The notes beneath the pieces are model-generated. The model searched no databases, was not told where the DNA came from, and was given only the letters and a program-made list of their open reading frames with translations. Positions 1 through 12,900 of a DNA stretch of 64,000 nt are shown in pieces. The stretch's first letter is position 1. Every line of letters starts with the position of its first letter. The stretch is from Crocodylus rhombifer. Lineage: Eukaryota > Chordata > Crocodylia > Crocodylidae. The position numbers were made by a program, and so were the translations under genes. The stretch spans positions 1-64,000 of the forward strand of contig JAVSML010024439.1 in assembly GCA_038503035.1 (NCBI GenBank). Direction: 5' to 3'.

Positions 1-750
1 ATGGTTCTGGTTGTTCAGTTTTTAAAATACAATTACAGCTCTCAACTAGTGTTTTGGAGACCTTTTCTCATATGTAAAAAAATCACCTAACATCAGTAAA
101 GGGCTGCCTTTAAATACATCCAGGCCAGCCAATCCCACTCACAGGCACCTCAAAAAAACATGAAGGGGATAAGATTGTGCAAGGAAAATTTTTAGTTTGC
201 GGACTAAATGAATCCCTAATCTATGTTTGAACTATGTAGGTTTTTCTCTGTATAAGGGACTATATTTATTGTTATAATTCATGTTTACATACACACAGAG
301 GAGATGGTTCTGAATTTATTAAATGAAGGCAGGACTAACTGTTGTAAGGTGAGTTACTTCAAGTTCACATCAGTGAGTCAGAGAAAATAATCTTTCCATC
401 TCTATCCTGTGTATTTCTAAAAACCTACTTCCTTCTTAAGTTCTCTTAATAGTCCTACTCTGTCCTTCAAGACTGAAAAAAGAAAATTTCTGAAACAGTT
501 CTAGGCAGAAGAGTCCCAGTTCACACTTGACTCTGGGAAGTCACCGCTGGCCCATCACTATATGGCTGATCCAGAGACATGAAAGAATTTTTAATGAACG
601 ATGGAAATGGAAAACTGAATGCAAAAGACATTCTATAAAAGAGGGCATAGCCCATATTTGTACTCTGATTGATATAATCAAACACAAACTTTATATAACA
701 AATATAAATACAAAACTATAACTATACATACAAACCCATTAAATACTTAC
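1..750. other. Intron after exon 25, to window edge
   Basis: AT-rich sequence with short spurious ORFs. I see no EGF-like exon here, so the fifth EGF module, if present, lies outside the window. Confidence 0.6.
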
Positions 751-969
751 CAGTTTTAAGATATAATGAGTCAGCTTTATAAGAACTTCTAAATATTTCT
801 GTTCCACCAATCAAGTGATACTGCTTCTTTGCATAGACTATTCCAGTACAGTGTGATCTCTCATACAGGCAAGCATTTTCAGCAGATTTAAGCGAAGAGT
901 GCACTTTTGGAATCGCATTCTGTCTGTGCATTATGAGGTAGCCAGCATAAAACTGAAACATATTTTCAG
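751..969 (-). CDS. Exon 25: two-cysteine module 5; gene continues off the window
   Basis: Residues about 1158-1231, 219 nt, phase 1-1. It opens [16 protein letters not shown], has [19 protein letters not shown] around its cysteines, and ends S-L-Y-L-K-T-G. The acceptor is CATGTAG|CT and the donor ACTG|GTAAGT. By the pattern of units 1-4, a fifth EGF-like exon should follow beyond base 1. Confidence 0.86.
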
Positions 970-3900
970 CTACATGGAAGAGAAAGAGAGAAAAAAGATT
1001 CCCAAAATGATGGCCTCTGTCATCATAAATTATATATGTTCCTCCAGTATTTATGGATTTATCCTCTCACTGGGGAAAGACAGGGAAAAACTACTATGTC
1101 TATCTTGCAATGGTTGGAGAACTAAGGTACTGAGAGGTTAAGGGACTTGACCAACAACACAAGAAATCTGGGGAAGAGCCAGAGACTGAATTCAAACCCT
1201 CCTGAGGCCCAGCCCAGTGCTTTAAGCATCACATGACCTCTTCCTAGTCTAACTTAGAGCCTAGCATTCAACTAACTAAAACCATTTAACATAGCAAGCT
1301 ACTAAAGGAAAGGCAATCAAGATTTATACCAGGAAACATAATGTACAGTTACATACCTAAATTTATGCAAACTGGAAAATTAAATCTGGTGCCGGTCTAC
1401 AAACACGGCCATTTAGATATCAAAGCCCTCCTCTTTATATTACATAATAATTATTATGTATGAAAAAGCAAGGTTATATAGTAAAGAATGTGTTGGGCCT
1501 TATTCTGATGTCACACCTAAACAAACCAATAGCAACTGCACAGAAGACAACAGAACTACATTAGCATGTGAAGAAAATTATAAGCAAAATAAACCCCCTG
1601 TATTTCCAAGTGGAAAAACGCATGTTAAAATACTGAATCATTTGTAACTAATTAACAAGAACTTACAGAAACAGAGGAAGAAATAAAAGGAGTGAAAAGA
1701 AAAGCTAGCTAGTTACTTACATTCTCTTCTTTTACACACAAAATTGTGTTTTGAAAGGCAATCAACTCCTTGTAAAGTCGCTTCATTAGTCCAAACAGCA
1801 ACACAGTTTGCAGTTGCATTTCCTTGAACCTTGATCCTGAAACAAGCAAAATTCCAAAATGCATTTCAAAATGCAAGGGAAAAACCCCAACAAGAATATG
1901 GTGCATCATCTACACACATTAATCAGCCTAAAAACACAAGAACTTCAACAGTAAAGTTACACTTCTCATGCAGAAGATTTATAAATCCTGTGTATATTGT
2001 ATGGTACAAGTGAACAAAACAACAAATGTATTACATTTCATTAAACCTTATGCCAAGAAAAGAGGAACAGAAAATAACCTATATGGACAAGATAACTAAG
2101 GTTGGGGGATATGGAAATGAGGTAAAAGAGAAAAAGAAAAGTATCATCCCACCCACTGCCATGCAGAGTCTGATGTCACCCTATTCTTTCCTATCCACAC
2201 AGGCCATTTTATCATCTTTTGCAGCCAGTCCCGTAAAGCAACACAATACACTAAATTACAAACTGATACAGAAAATTCAGTTTTTAACAGGTACTTTAAG
2301 GTGTTATTCCAAAAGAAAAGTACAATATAATCTTACCAACACTTTTGGCAATGATAATTTTCTGTTTACTGTGATAAGAAACAGAAAAGTTATCATTGCC
2401 AAAAGTGTTGGTAACATTAACTTTCCTAGGGAGGCTCCTATCCCTTGGGAAAGTTATTCTGGACTTTTTTACAATACAATTGAAAAGTGTGATGTTAGAT
2501 GGTACACCACACAAGTTTCAATCCTAGTCTGGACAACGACTTAATATCATGGTACCCAAACTGTGATGTGTGTACACATAGCGGTTCACCTAGCCATTGG
2601 ACTGCCATTTCTACCTTTTTATATAAAAAGTTGGTAACAGTGCTTGGTGGCCCGCAAAATATTTCAGAGTTACAATGGTCCATTCATCCAAAAAGCCTGA
2701 GTACCACTGCCTTAAAGCACTGTCCTACTACAGTTTAGATACCCATTGTACTATACCATGACCTAGATAATTATCCGGCAATATTTGTATCCATGGTACC
2801 TGTTGACACTGCATTTGGATTGTGCACACATAGAATATATGTTTCTTTCAGTTTCTAGTAAAAAAAAAAAGTGTATTAATTCAACAGATTTGCCCCTACA
2901 ACATTAAATTAACATTTTGGGAGAGTTTGATATTTCAAAGTCCTGATATACACAGTTTAATTTAGCTTGATCAAGAGAACAATAAGTCAAGCATTCAAAA
3001 CCTTTAGCAACTATAGGGAACAGTATCCAACCTACAAACTTTGCACCTATTACAAGTTACAAATACTAAGAGAGGAAATTGTACCAAGTGTCAACTGTTG
3101 CTCCATCTATCCACTGCCACGCAGAATCTGATGTCGCCCTACTCATTCCTATCCACACAGGCCATTTTATCATCTTGTGTAGCCAGTCCTGTAAAACAAC
3201 ACAATCCACTAAATTACAAACTGATACAGAAAACTCAGTTTTTAACTGGTACTTTTAGGTGTTATTCCAAGACCTGATATCATTTAAACCACAGGTTTTC
3301 ATTTGCTACCTTTCCATGTAACTCGATTTCTGCTTCTTATTAACACAGAAAACACAGACATTTTGAATGGTCCATACAGCACTAGCAATAAACTTGTAAA
3401 CAAATATCCATCAGAAGACGAGGGAGCAGGAGGAAATCACACAGATATTTTTCCCTCTAAACCAGAGGGTTTACCTGCGATTCCCTGCTATTCCCACCCC
3501 TTTCCCCAGGACTAGTTACACACTACACCTTTTGATGCTCCAGTGCTGATCAGTGTTAGTGCTGGCTTGAGTTTGGAGCCATAAGTTCAGAGCAGCAGGG
3601 GACTTGAAAACTGAAATGTTAAGATTTCCTCCTGCTCCCATTACAGGCTTTCCCCAGTGCCCCCCAGGGCTCCCACCTGCACTCCCCTGTTCCCAGGACT
3701 CCCTCATTCCCCGCCAGCTTACTTTACCAGGGGAAAAACCAACACTGTCCTAGGGGAGCAGGCAGGGAAGGGAAACCCCACCTGCCCAGCCCCAACCCCA
3801 TCCCCAACTGAGCTGCTGCTCTTCTCCTAGCTGAGCCCACACCAGACAGCAGCAGTCATGAAGGCAGCAGCAGATGCCAAGCAGGGGTTTTCCCTTCCCT

Positions 3901-6900
3901 ACCTGCTCCCCCGGGATAGCACAGAAAGACAAAAGTTACCGGGGTGGGGGGAGAAGAGGTGGTGGTGAGCATGGATATGGGGTGCTGGGGGGCCGGGGAA
4001 CAGCAGGCCCATTCCAAGAGGAGAAGGGTAGCAGTGGGCCGATCTGGGCTTCTGGGGAACAAGCGTGGGAACCCAACTGGGAGGGCCAAGGAAGCAGTGG
4101 GCCTGATCGGGAATGAAGTGGCTACAGATTAGTGTAACATGAGCTGGGTAACACAATCAGAAATAAATGTAAACTGGATGGCATAACTTTAAAATACCTA
4201 ATGAGTGCTTAAAACTAGTTTCACGTGTTAATGTGTGGACAATGCAGGGGTTAAGAGCTCCAGGAGCCACCTAAAATTAAGGTCCATGGGGTACCCTTGG
4301 AACAAGGCCCTTAGCGTGCAAAAAATTAGGAAGGATATGTACTGTATTTCACGGTGTATAATTTGACATGGCGTGCAGGTTGATTCTCCATTTTCCGATG
4401 AGAAATTAGGATTTTCATAGGCACAGTGTAAAAGTCAGGGCTGGGCTTGGCACTCAACTGGCACAGCCCCATCCCTTGCAAGTGGCACTGTTGGGCTGCA
4501 CCAGCTGAGCACCAAGCCCAGCCCCATGCACTGGGGGCACTGCTGAGCTCTGAACCCAGCTCCATCCCCTGCAAGAGGTGCTGGGCTTGGTAATGCTGCT
4601 TGCAATAGACAGGGCCAGGCTTGATGCTCGGCTGGCACGACCCTGTCCCCTGCGAGCAGCGCAACCCCAGCTGACTGCTGAGCCCAGCCCCATCCCTGTC
4701 CTCTGTGAGCGGCACTGGGCTTGGCGCTCAACTGGGGCCACGCTACTAGCAGGGGACAGTGACAGGGGTCAGGCTCAACTGGCACAGCCCCAAACCCTGT
4801 AAGTGGTGCTGGGCTCACAGGGTGGGGCTGCGCCAGCTGAACACCAACCCTGGCCCTGTCTTCTGCGAGCACTGCTGCCGAGCATCGAGTCCAGTGTCAC
4901 TCACAGAAGATGGGGTTGGGCTCATGCTGAGCAGCACTGCTTGCAGCAGATGGGACAGGGTTTGGCACTCAGCTGGTGAGGCCTCACCCCGTAAGCAGCA
5001 CTGGTGATGCCCAGGCAGCATCGCTTGCAGGGGATAGGGCCACGCCAGCCAATTTCCGATCCCAGCTTTGTCACCTGTGAGGGTGCCAGGCTCAGCACTT
5101 TGCTGGCGTGGCCCCATCCCCTGCAAGCAGCACTGCCTGGACCATGCCAGCTGAACGCCAACCCTGGTGCCACTCACAGGGTACCATGTGTAAGTCGAGG
5201 TTGAATTTTAAGAGTTAAGAATTGGGCTTCAAACCTTGCTATGCACTGTGAAATATGGTACCTTCCATGGTCTCCATTACAAGAAAGCATCAGACTGCTT
5301 CCCAAGTAAGAGGAAAACTATTCCTGGTCAAACCTTTTCAGCAGAGGATTCCAACTGCAACAGACTTGTTCCTTTAAAATGGCTACAAAACAGCCTGGCT
5401 TCCATCCAGCTCAAACTTCTGTTGCCTTCTATAAGGTAGCACCATCCATTCCTGTACCACCAGCCAAAACCAAGAGGACACTTCAAGCTGTACTTGCCTG
5501 ACATTAAAAGAAAAGAGAAAATGGCAAATCCTATAAAACAGCTTCCTTTTAAGGCTAAAAAGTTTTTTTTTTCCCTGGGATATCTGGCTTCTCATGCTCC
5601 TCTCCCGACATAGCTGTTTTTATTCCCATTTCTATTCTAATAGCTTTTTAGATATTGTGTTGTGTAATTACTTCTAGAAAACTGAAAGAGACTGGCAACT
5701 GTTTCACTTCCTGAGGCTATATATCTAACTAGTGTTCTTTATCATGCCCACAAACCTGGCAGCCATATATTCATACACAAAAATATTAATTTGTTTGGGC
5801 TAAACTGAGCAAATGCTCATGTAAATGCCAGTTTAGTAATCACTGCCAACAGCAGGAGACCTGCTGCAAAAGGATGACATTCACCCCAGGTCTGACATGG
5901 AAATTCACACCTATGCAGAGAACCAGCTCAAAGTCATGGAACCATTGAGGCCCTTGTTGGAAGATGAAAATGATAGTGGTACTTAGACCTTGGGCTATTC
6001 TTCTGAAGAAAGCACTCTCCTTTAAAAAGAAAGCATTCTTGACTAGATGGACTATTGGTCCAACCTAATACAGCACTTCCTGTCTTCTTATGTTCTTCTG
6101 AGAAAACAGACACATTTCACACAAACAACCCATCCTGGAATATAGTACAGGCTTAACTACAGCCAAATCCTTAGTTGCTGCTGAAGACTGATCTCCATGG
6201 GTGTTTGTATACTGAAAAGGCTATGAAATAAGAGTAGAGAGACCAGCCAGCACCTAGCAGACAGCAAAGGTTAGCTTGATTAATGGAACATCAACACCAA
6301 TATAAAGAAGAGATGATTGTTAACACCTGTACACTGAAGAGCAATGAGCCATTTAGTTTTTCCCTCAGCTACCTGAATAGTAATAACGCAGCTGTTCTCC
6401 TGGACAGAGAAATAGCTTTCCCACTTAATTAGCACCCCCCAATATTTTTTTTTTTTTTTTGGGGGGGGGGGGGGAAGCTGATTTTGGGAGGAAATGTATA
6501 TAATATGTGAGAAAATACAGTACTTTCTCAGGGAAACACAAGAAAAACCAGGCCTAAAATCTCCACACCACACCACTACTCCTCTATGACTATCTGTTCC
6601 CAGGCACAGGCCAGAAGATGCAAGCACATGAGATGGCAAGGTTCTGAAATGTAATTTTAGCACCTGAAAAATTCCACAGAAACAGGTACAGCAAGGGAAG
6701 GAGCCAGGTCTATTAATCCAGACACGTGTCAGTTTCATCAGTCTTGACTGCATCCCTTTGATTTTGCCCAGATTGGTTTAAACGCTTTCTTCCCCAAGTA
6801 TTAGAAAGAGATGTTTGAAATGCATTTATTAAACATGATTCTTCTACAGGCAGCACAGTGAAAAGCTCTCTATTTCTCTCTTCAGGAGAACGTGGAAGAA

Positions 6901-9900
6901 ATTCAATATATAAAAGCTTTAACTCGCAAAACATTTGCAATTAAATTTTTATTGCAAAATTATTTCTTTAAATATAGGATTTTTAGTTATCCTTTGACTG
7001 AATAATTCAAACAGAATAAAAATTCTCACCCTTGACAAGGCTACATATAAAGCTGTCCATGTGTAAACATAGGCTGAGGAATATAAATACATATTCTGTC
7101 AGAAGTCTGGCGTTGTGATTCGCTCATAGTCAGAGAACGGGCCCTTGTACACGTGAGGAAATTTCCCTTTTTAATGGTTTAACTGAGTAACAGTGTACAC
7201 ACTTGGCAGCATGTTGCCATTACGTTTTGTAACAGTGCACACATTCAGCGATATGTAGCACTGTACTTTTTTATGTAGCAAACTAAAACACATCCCACGT
7301 ATTTTAGTTTGCGAGGTAACAAATAACAGCGATATTCTTCATGTGTACAAGGGCCCTATCCAGAGTAGGCAGCAGGGATGGTACACAGGTGGCTGGAAGT
7401 TCGGGCGTGCTTGGCGAAGTCCAGGTTTGGTGGGCTTCCAGTGCTCCATGCACCATCCCCACCGCCTTCTCCAGCTGCCAGCACACCTAGCCACCCTCCT
7501 ACTGCCTTCCTGGGGCAGCCAGCCCATTCCCGGGCAGTCCCAGGTGGCAGGGATGGTACACAGGGTGCTGGAAGCCTGCCAAGCCTAAGGTTCCCTGGGC
7601 ACTCGCAGGCTTCCAGTGCCCCATGCACCGTTGGATCCAGTGAGTGCTGTCTGCAACCTGGGGCTGCACCTGCACAGCTAGCACCCCATCTGGGCAGCCC
7701 TAGGGGGCACTGCCGCCACAGAGGGAAGTACTGCTCCACTCTCCCCCCCGCAGCTCAGGGACTGCATGACCTGATGGGCAGGCTCCACTGAGCAGGGGTG
7801 AGGGGAAGCGGCGAGGGGCCCGATCTCCGCCCCCCGAGCCTGCCTGCGTCTCCTGCAGCTGGAGGATCACGCAGCCCGAGCTGCAAGCTGCAGGGGACCC
7901 TGGTGCTTCCCTCCACCACGGCAGCACCCCCTGGGGCCTCAAGGCTTCCCCCTCCTTCAGTGAAGCCTGTCCACTCTGCAGTGGGGGACCCCAGTGCTTC
8001 ATTCTAGCTCTGACTTGCCTGCAGATCTATTTAAAATGCCTCAGGATCTATAAGAATAACATGGCTATTCTGTCTGTATTGCTTGTTTCAGTAAGCATTG
8101 TGATTAGCTGCTGAGACAATCTATCAAGAGTGCTCCAGACAGACAGAATAAGCCTATTATTATTATAGCTACACTGTATGTCAGTAAAGCCAATCTGCTT
8201 ATACGAAGGATTTGTCACCTTAATTCTGTTATATATTAGAGTAGATCTGGCATGACTACCCCAATTTGATAGTTTAGTAGACAATCATCAATCCTTCTGG
8301 ATCATGGTGTATGCATGACAGGTCACCAGGCCCTTTAACGCATACACCTAGGCAGGAGTGTGGAGGAGGGGAGGCTGCCCAGACCTCCCATCCCCCCTTC
8401 AGACCATTGAGACAGGATCCTAATGCCAGACCAAGTCTGGCCATTCAGTGGCTCAATGGCTGTAGTTATATGCATGTCCAGGAATCAAACCCTGGTCTCC
8501 CACATGGAGGGCAAGGATTCTACCACTGAATGACAACAGTGGAAGGCAATTTGATGGAGTTTACTAGTGTTAAAGTACACTAGTGAATGCAAATGCAGAT
8601 TCTGCCTTACTGCATACTAATGAAGCTTTCCCACAAATTTAAAAATAAGAAAAATAACATACTATAAAATGAGCTGTTTTAAATAACACTGCTATTCTAC
8701 TATGCCCTTGTAACACAAACATATTGACCTGAACACCAGAATACCCTGATTGCTTCATATACATACCATGGCAAAAAACCAGAGGCACTATCTTCATGTT
8801 CCCATGTAAGCTTATTTGGCTATAAGGAAACACTGCATACCATAAAAATAAAAAAATCATGGAAGAGCTGGATCCACTACCGCATTATGGGTTTTTAATT
8901 TAAACCTTTGGAAGAAGGAACGCTCAGTTTTAATCCCAATTATCAAACAGATAAGATTTTAAAATAAATGCTTACCTAAATCACAGGCCCCTACATCTTC
9001 TGGTGCAGCACAAACAACACTGTCCACACACTCTCCAGATATGCTATTGCATGGCATGTCCCAATAGCAACGTGAGCACTCCTGTTCACATGACAGTCCA
9101 TAGTATCCAACATTACAAGCTTCAAAAAAAATGAAACACATACCAATCTTGGGAAAAAAACGTTATGGTTAGAATGGACATTTTCTCATAGAAAACATGC
9201 TGAATAAATTGTTCCTTCTCTTTACAATAAATGAAATGTTAGCAATTTTCAGCTAGGGGTCACTAGAATTTAAGCCAAAACAGAATTTTTAAAAACTATG
9301 CATAGTATCCACTTAAGCCTCATGCTGCTAGCTGGTATATGAAGACATTTTATTTAACGGGGGGGGGGGGGAAATTTACTGATATATCCAAATAAGGTAT
9401 ACTACCTGATTTTAGGTATGTGACACTGGGTGCAAATCCACCAATAACCAATTCAGAGTTATTTATCAGTAAATAAACATCTCTCCAAAGCATATAGCCA
9501 AGGCACCCACGTTTCTGCTTTACACATTGTTCTCTGGCCAATGTATGGTTAGTGTAGTTATTAGATAGTCTCAATGCTGGAGAGACTGTTACTGTATCCC
9601 AAAACCCCATGAACACGTCAAGATCTGAAGAAAGAAAAAAGTTTCACTCACTGATGGTTTACTGGAAGACTGCCACAGTATATAACAGATGAGGTGATAG
9701 TTACAGATTAATGTATATTGGTAAAATGTACATGTATTGCAGTTCATATTCACTACCCTTTACCATCTGAGATTTTAATGGAATGGCTAAGAGTCATTAC
9801 TCAACTACCTTAAGATGTTTAATTCCGTATATGAATAGTCATTAAGCACAGTCTGTAAATACCAGCTATTTGCTGACAGTGAAACATGAGACCTTTTTTG

Positions 9901-12900
9901 CATTTCTTCACAGCCAACATTTAAACATAAATAATAATAAAGCTAATAGGAGCCATTTCTGGAAAATATGTACAACGTTATGTTTTCTATAAAACTTCAG
10001 ATGCCCAGCAATATCAAGGAGCAGCTTGTATTGACAATGTCTGTTCACATACAAATTATACTGGGCATGTCTACATGAGAAGCTTTACTAATCTACTGCA
10101 TGGTCGTTGTCATTATTGGCAGCCCCTCACAGACGAGGATGACGTCCATCAGGGTTGATGGGTCCTCAGGTGACTGAGGAGCCTGATTCTGGATACACAT
10201 GTTCTTCGGCAATGGGGGCATGTTGTTGCATGGGGGAGTGGGAGTCACAATCCTCAGCTGGTCTCCTTCTCTTTCCTCCACCCGTGCAGTTCTGGCTCAG
10301 TATTGAGTCGTTGGGCTTCAAAGTGGTGTACACCTTGGTGGACCACATGGTGCCACACCGAATGGTCAGCATCTTGCTCCTCTTAGCTGTTGGTGTCAAT
10401 GCCTCTGTGCTTGAGGGAAACCTTGAGTAAATACAGGTACTAAATTAACTATACAGTAGTTACAATGCAGCAACACTTATGTAGATGCTGACTGATAACA
10501 AAATTGCTCCCAGTCAGCTACACCAGCTGAGGGCCACAGGGAATGAGGGAGTTCTCTGTCCCCCATCCTGGTGCTGCTCTGCTTCCGGCTCTCCCCAAGA
10601 GCCAATTAGCACCGGGAGGAGGTTGCTCTTTGCCCCTCATCGCCATCCTGGTGCTGTGTGGCTTCCAGATTCCCACACAAGCCAGAAGTTGAGCAGCGTT
10701 GGGACTGGAGAGCTATCTGCTTCCTCACTCAGCTGGGAGCTCACTGACTCGCTCAGCCATCAGGGAGCCCTCTGGAATGGGACAGGTCCCAGCCAGCCCA
10801 CTGCTGGGAGGGGAATCCCTGCCCAGCTTGGGCTCACCAGCAGCTGCCCCAATGAGGTCCCAGTGAGCCAACTGATGGGAAAACCCTACTGGGCATGGGG
10901 GCTCGCTGGCAGCTGTGTCCCAACGTGCATGGGGCTGGCAGAGCTCTGCCCGCTGCAGCAGCAGCTGTCTCCCATCCTGGTGTACATCAGGACCAACCCC
11001 TGGGCTAGCACCCCAGGGAGCCTGGAGCTCCCTCCCCCTGGTTGCTGCAGGGGGGCAGCAGGGCAAGAACATCTCTGTATTGGGCTGCTTCTGTTGGGAG
11101 CAGATTTGCTCCCAACAGGGTGCAAGTATAGTCATGCCCCCAAGGAAGGCTTACCGTATAGTAATGTACTATGCAATAAGCATATTAATTAATTTACTAT
11201 TAATCACATTAATAGCACATGTAGACATGCCCACTGTCTCTTTCTCTAGGCTGTTAAAGGCATCTGTCTGTCTTACAAGACAACAGAACTGAACTGAGAC
11301 AACATCTTGTTGAACACCTGCAAGTGTGGCTGAAGAGCACAACTCTTGAACAACAGTCCCTTCTGCACTGTTCACATGTGAATTTCATATCTAACAGTCA
11401 TGAATGGGATGCAGGTTCTTCCCAAGGTTTCTTCTCTCCTCTGAACATGGGGCTCTCCTTTCCTCAAAAGCCTTTATTTCATGCTTCAAAGGCTGTTTCC
11501 AAGTGCTTCAATCCTCGTTTCAACAATCTTCTCCCAGTCATTTGGCTCAGTGTTCATTGCCTTCATATCTCTCTTGCAACCATGTTTGAAAGAGATCAGG
11601 ATGCCCACATGGTCACCTTCCTGTTAAGAGTTCTCCATACAAGAGATCCTTGGGCCATTGTCCATTCTCTGCACATAATGCTGACTGAGAAGAAAACGGA
11701 TGCATGTTCCAAGACCTCAGCATGGGCAACTCTGTCCCACCAGGAAATTTCTAGAATGAGGCAAAGGCAATGTAAGTGGAAGCTGTTGAGGTGCTTTTTC
11801 TTGAGTAGAGTGTAATCCAGGATTCACTGCCATATAAAAGGGCGTTGATGATGCAAGCATGATATACTTTGACCTTGGTCTTAACAGTCGGTTTGTTGTT
11901 ATTCCACATTCGTTTGCTCGGCATAAGTTATATGACTAGATTATGTCTATTCACATACAACTCATACTGTCTCTTTCTCTAGGCTGTGTTAAAACTGTAT
12001 TTAAAACCTCAGCGCATTCTGATGAACTCACATGCAGTTATTAGAGTTCACTTTTGGAATGATTTGAATAAGCTCTAGTGAAACTTTTTGAGACACTTTA
12101 TAGGATGCTTCTATCAGTGCTCAGTGTTTCTGCCCTTTGGGAAATACAATAAAATCTTCAACCACATAGGGTAAGCTAATTTTGATAAAGTAGAAATTCT
12201 TCCCCATGCAAAGACAGAACAAGGTATAGGCATTATTCAATTCATATTTAAACCTTTCACATACTGGCCCACTGGTCAAAGGAAATTCCACAAAAAATTA
12301 ATATAAAATCAACAGACTTCAAACCTGGTTCTGCTGCCTTTTTGCACACCCACCCCTTGGCTTTGTTACAGTCTGCTACAGACACGTATTTATCAGCTGT
12401 CAATTCAACACATCTATGCTGTCTTTTCTTCTTTTTTAGAACTAGCCTGTTGCAGAAAATAAAAACACAATTCAGGGCATCAGTTCTTTTTGGACTGTAT
12501 CTAACTCACCTAAGATGTCGGTAAACTGGGATGGATTGAGGGAAGGACAGCAAAAACAATGAACATGAGTAGGAAGAGACATGGAAAAAATAATCCACTG
12601 CAAAGGAATAAAAATTACTAGAATTTAATATGAAAATTGTCTCTGACTGCCCACCAGGATTAACAAAAAAAACAGCAGTGAGAAAGGGGGAGAATTTCCT
12701 CATCAACAGTCTATGGCGTTCCTAGAATATAAGACAAAATAAGATTCCAAAAAAACCCCTCCTTCTATATTGTTATAGAGAACAGTATCCACTCACCATT
12801 CTGACAAATGGATTTTTAACAATAAAAGTGTTTAAAAATGTCAGATATTACAAGAGATGCAAAAGAAAGGACAAAGAATTATTAACTGGTACAATCAAAG

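Larger units (their letters stand above)
5498..8975. other. Intron 21: repeats and an exon relic
   Basis: It holds a LINE/SINE tail-like stretch near 6040-6100, a T16G14 tract at 6445-6474, a 218-bp MITE, GC-rich palindromic units, a tRNA-Gly-derived sequence and a CTLD exon relic. No complete extra exon was found. Confidence 0.6.
9625..12324. other. Intron 19: TIR element and LINE-like segment
   Basis: Contains a 1170-bp element at 10063-11232 and, on the minus strand about 11270-11935, sequence resembling the 3' part of a non-LTR retrotransposon ORF. Nothing else was recognised. Confidence 0.55.

Noticed and set aside
2296..2514. 72-codon minus-strand ORF
   Set aside because: Its repeated [12 protein letters not shown] segment is just the two arms of the 82-bp hairpin read through.
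5383..5595. 70-codon minus-strand ORF over exon 22
   Set aside because: Wrong frame; the neighbouring frame encodes the CTLD5 start with all expected residues and splice sites.
10485..11192. 235-codon plus-strand ORF
   Set aside because: It falls within a TIR element whose termini and target duplication explain the segment; low-complexity translation.
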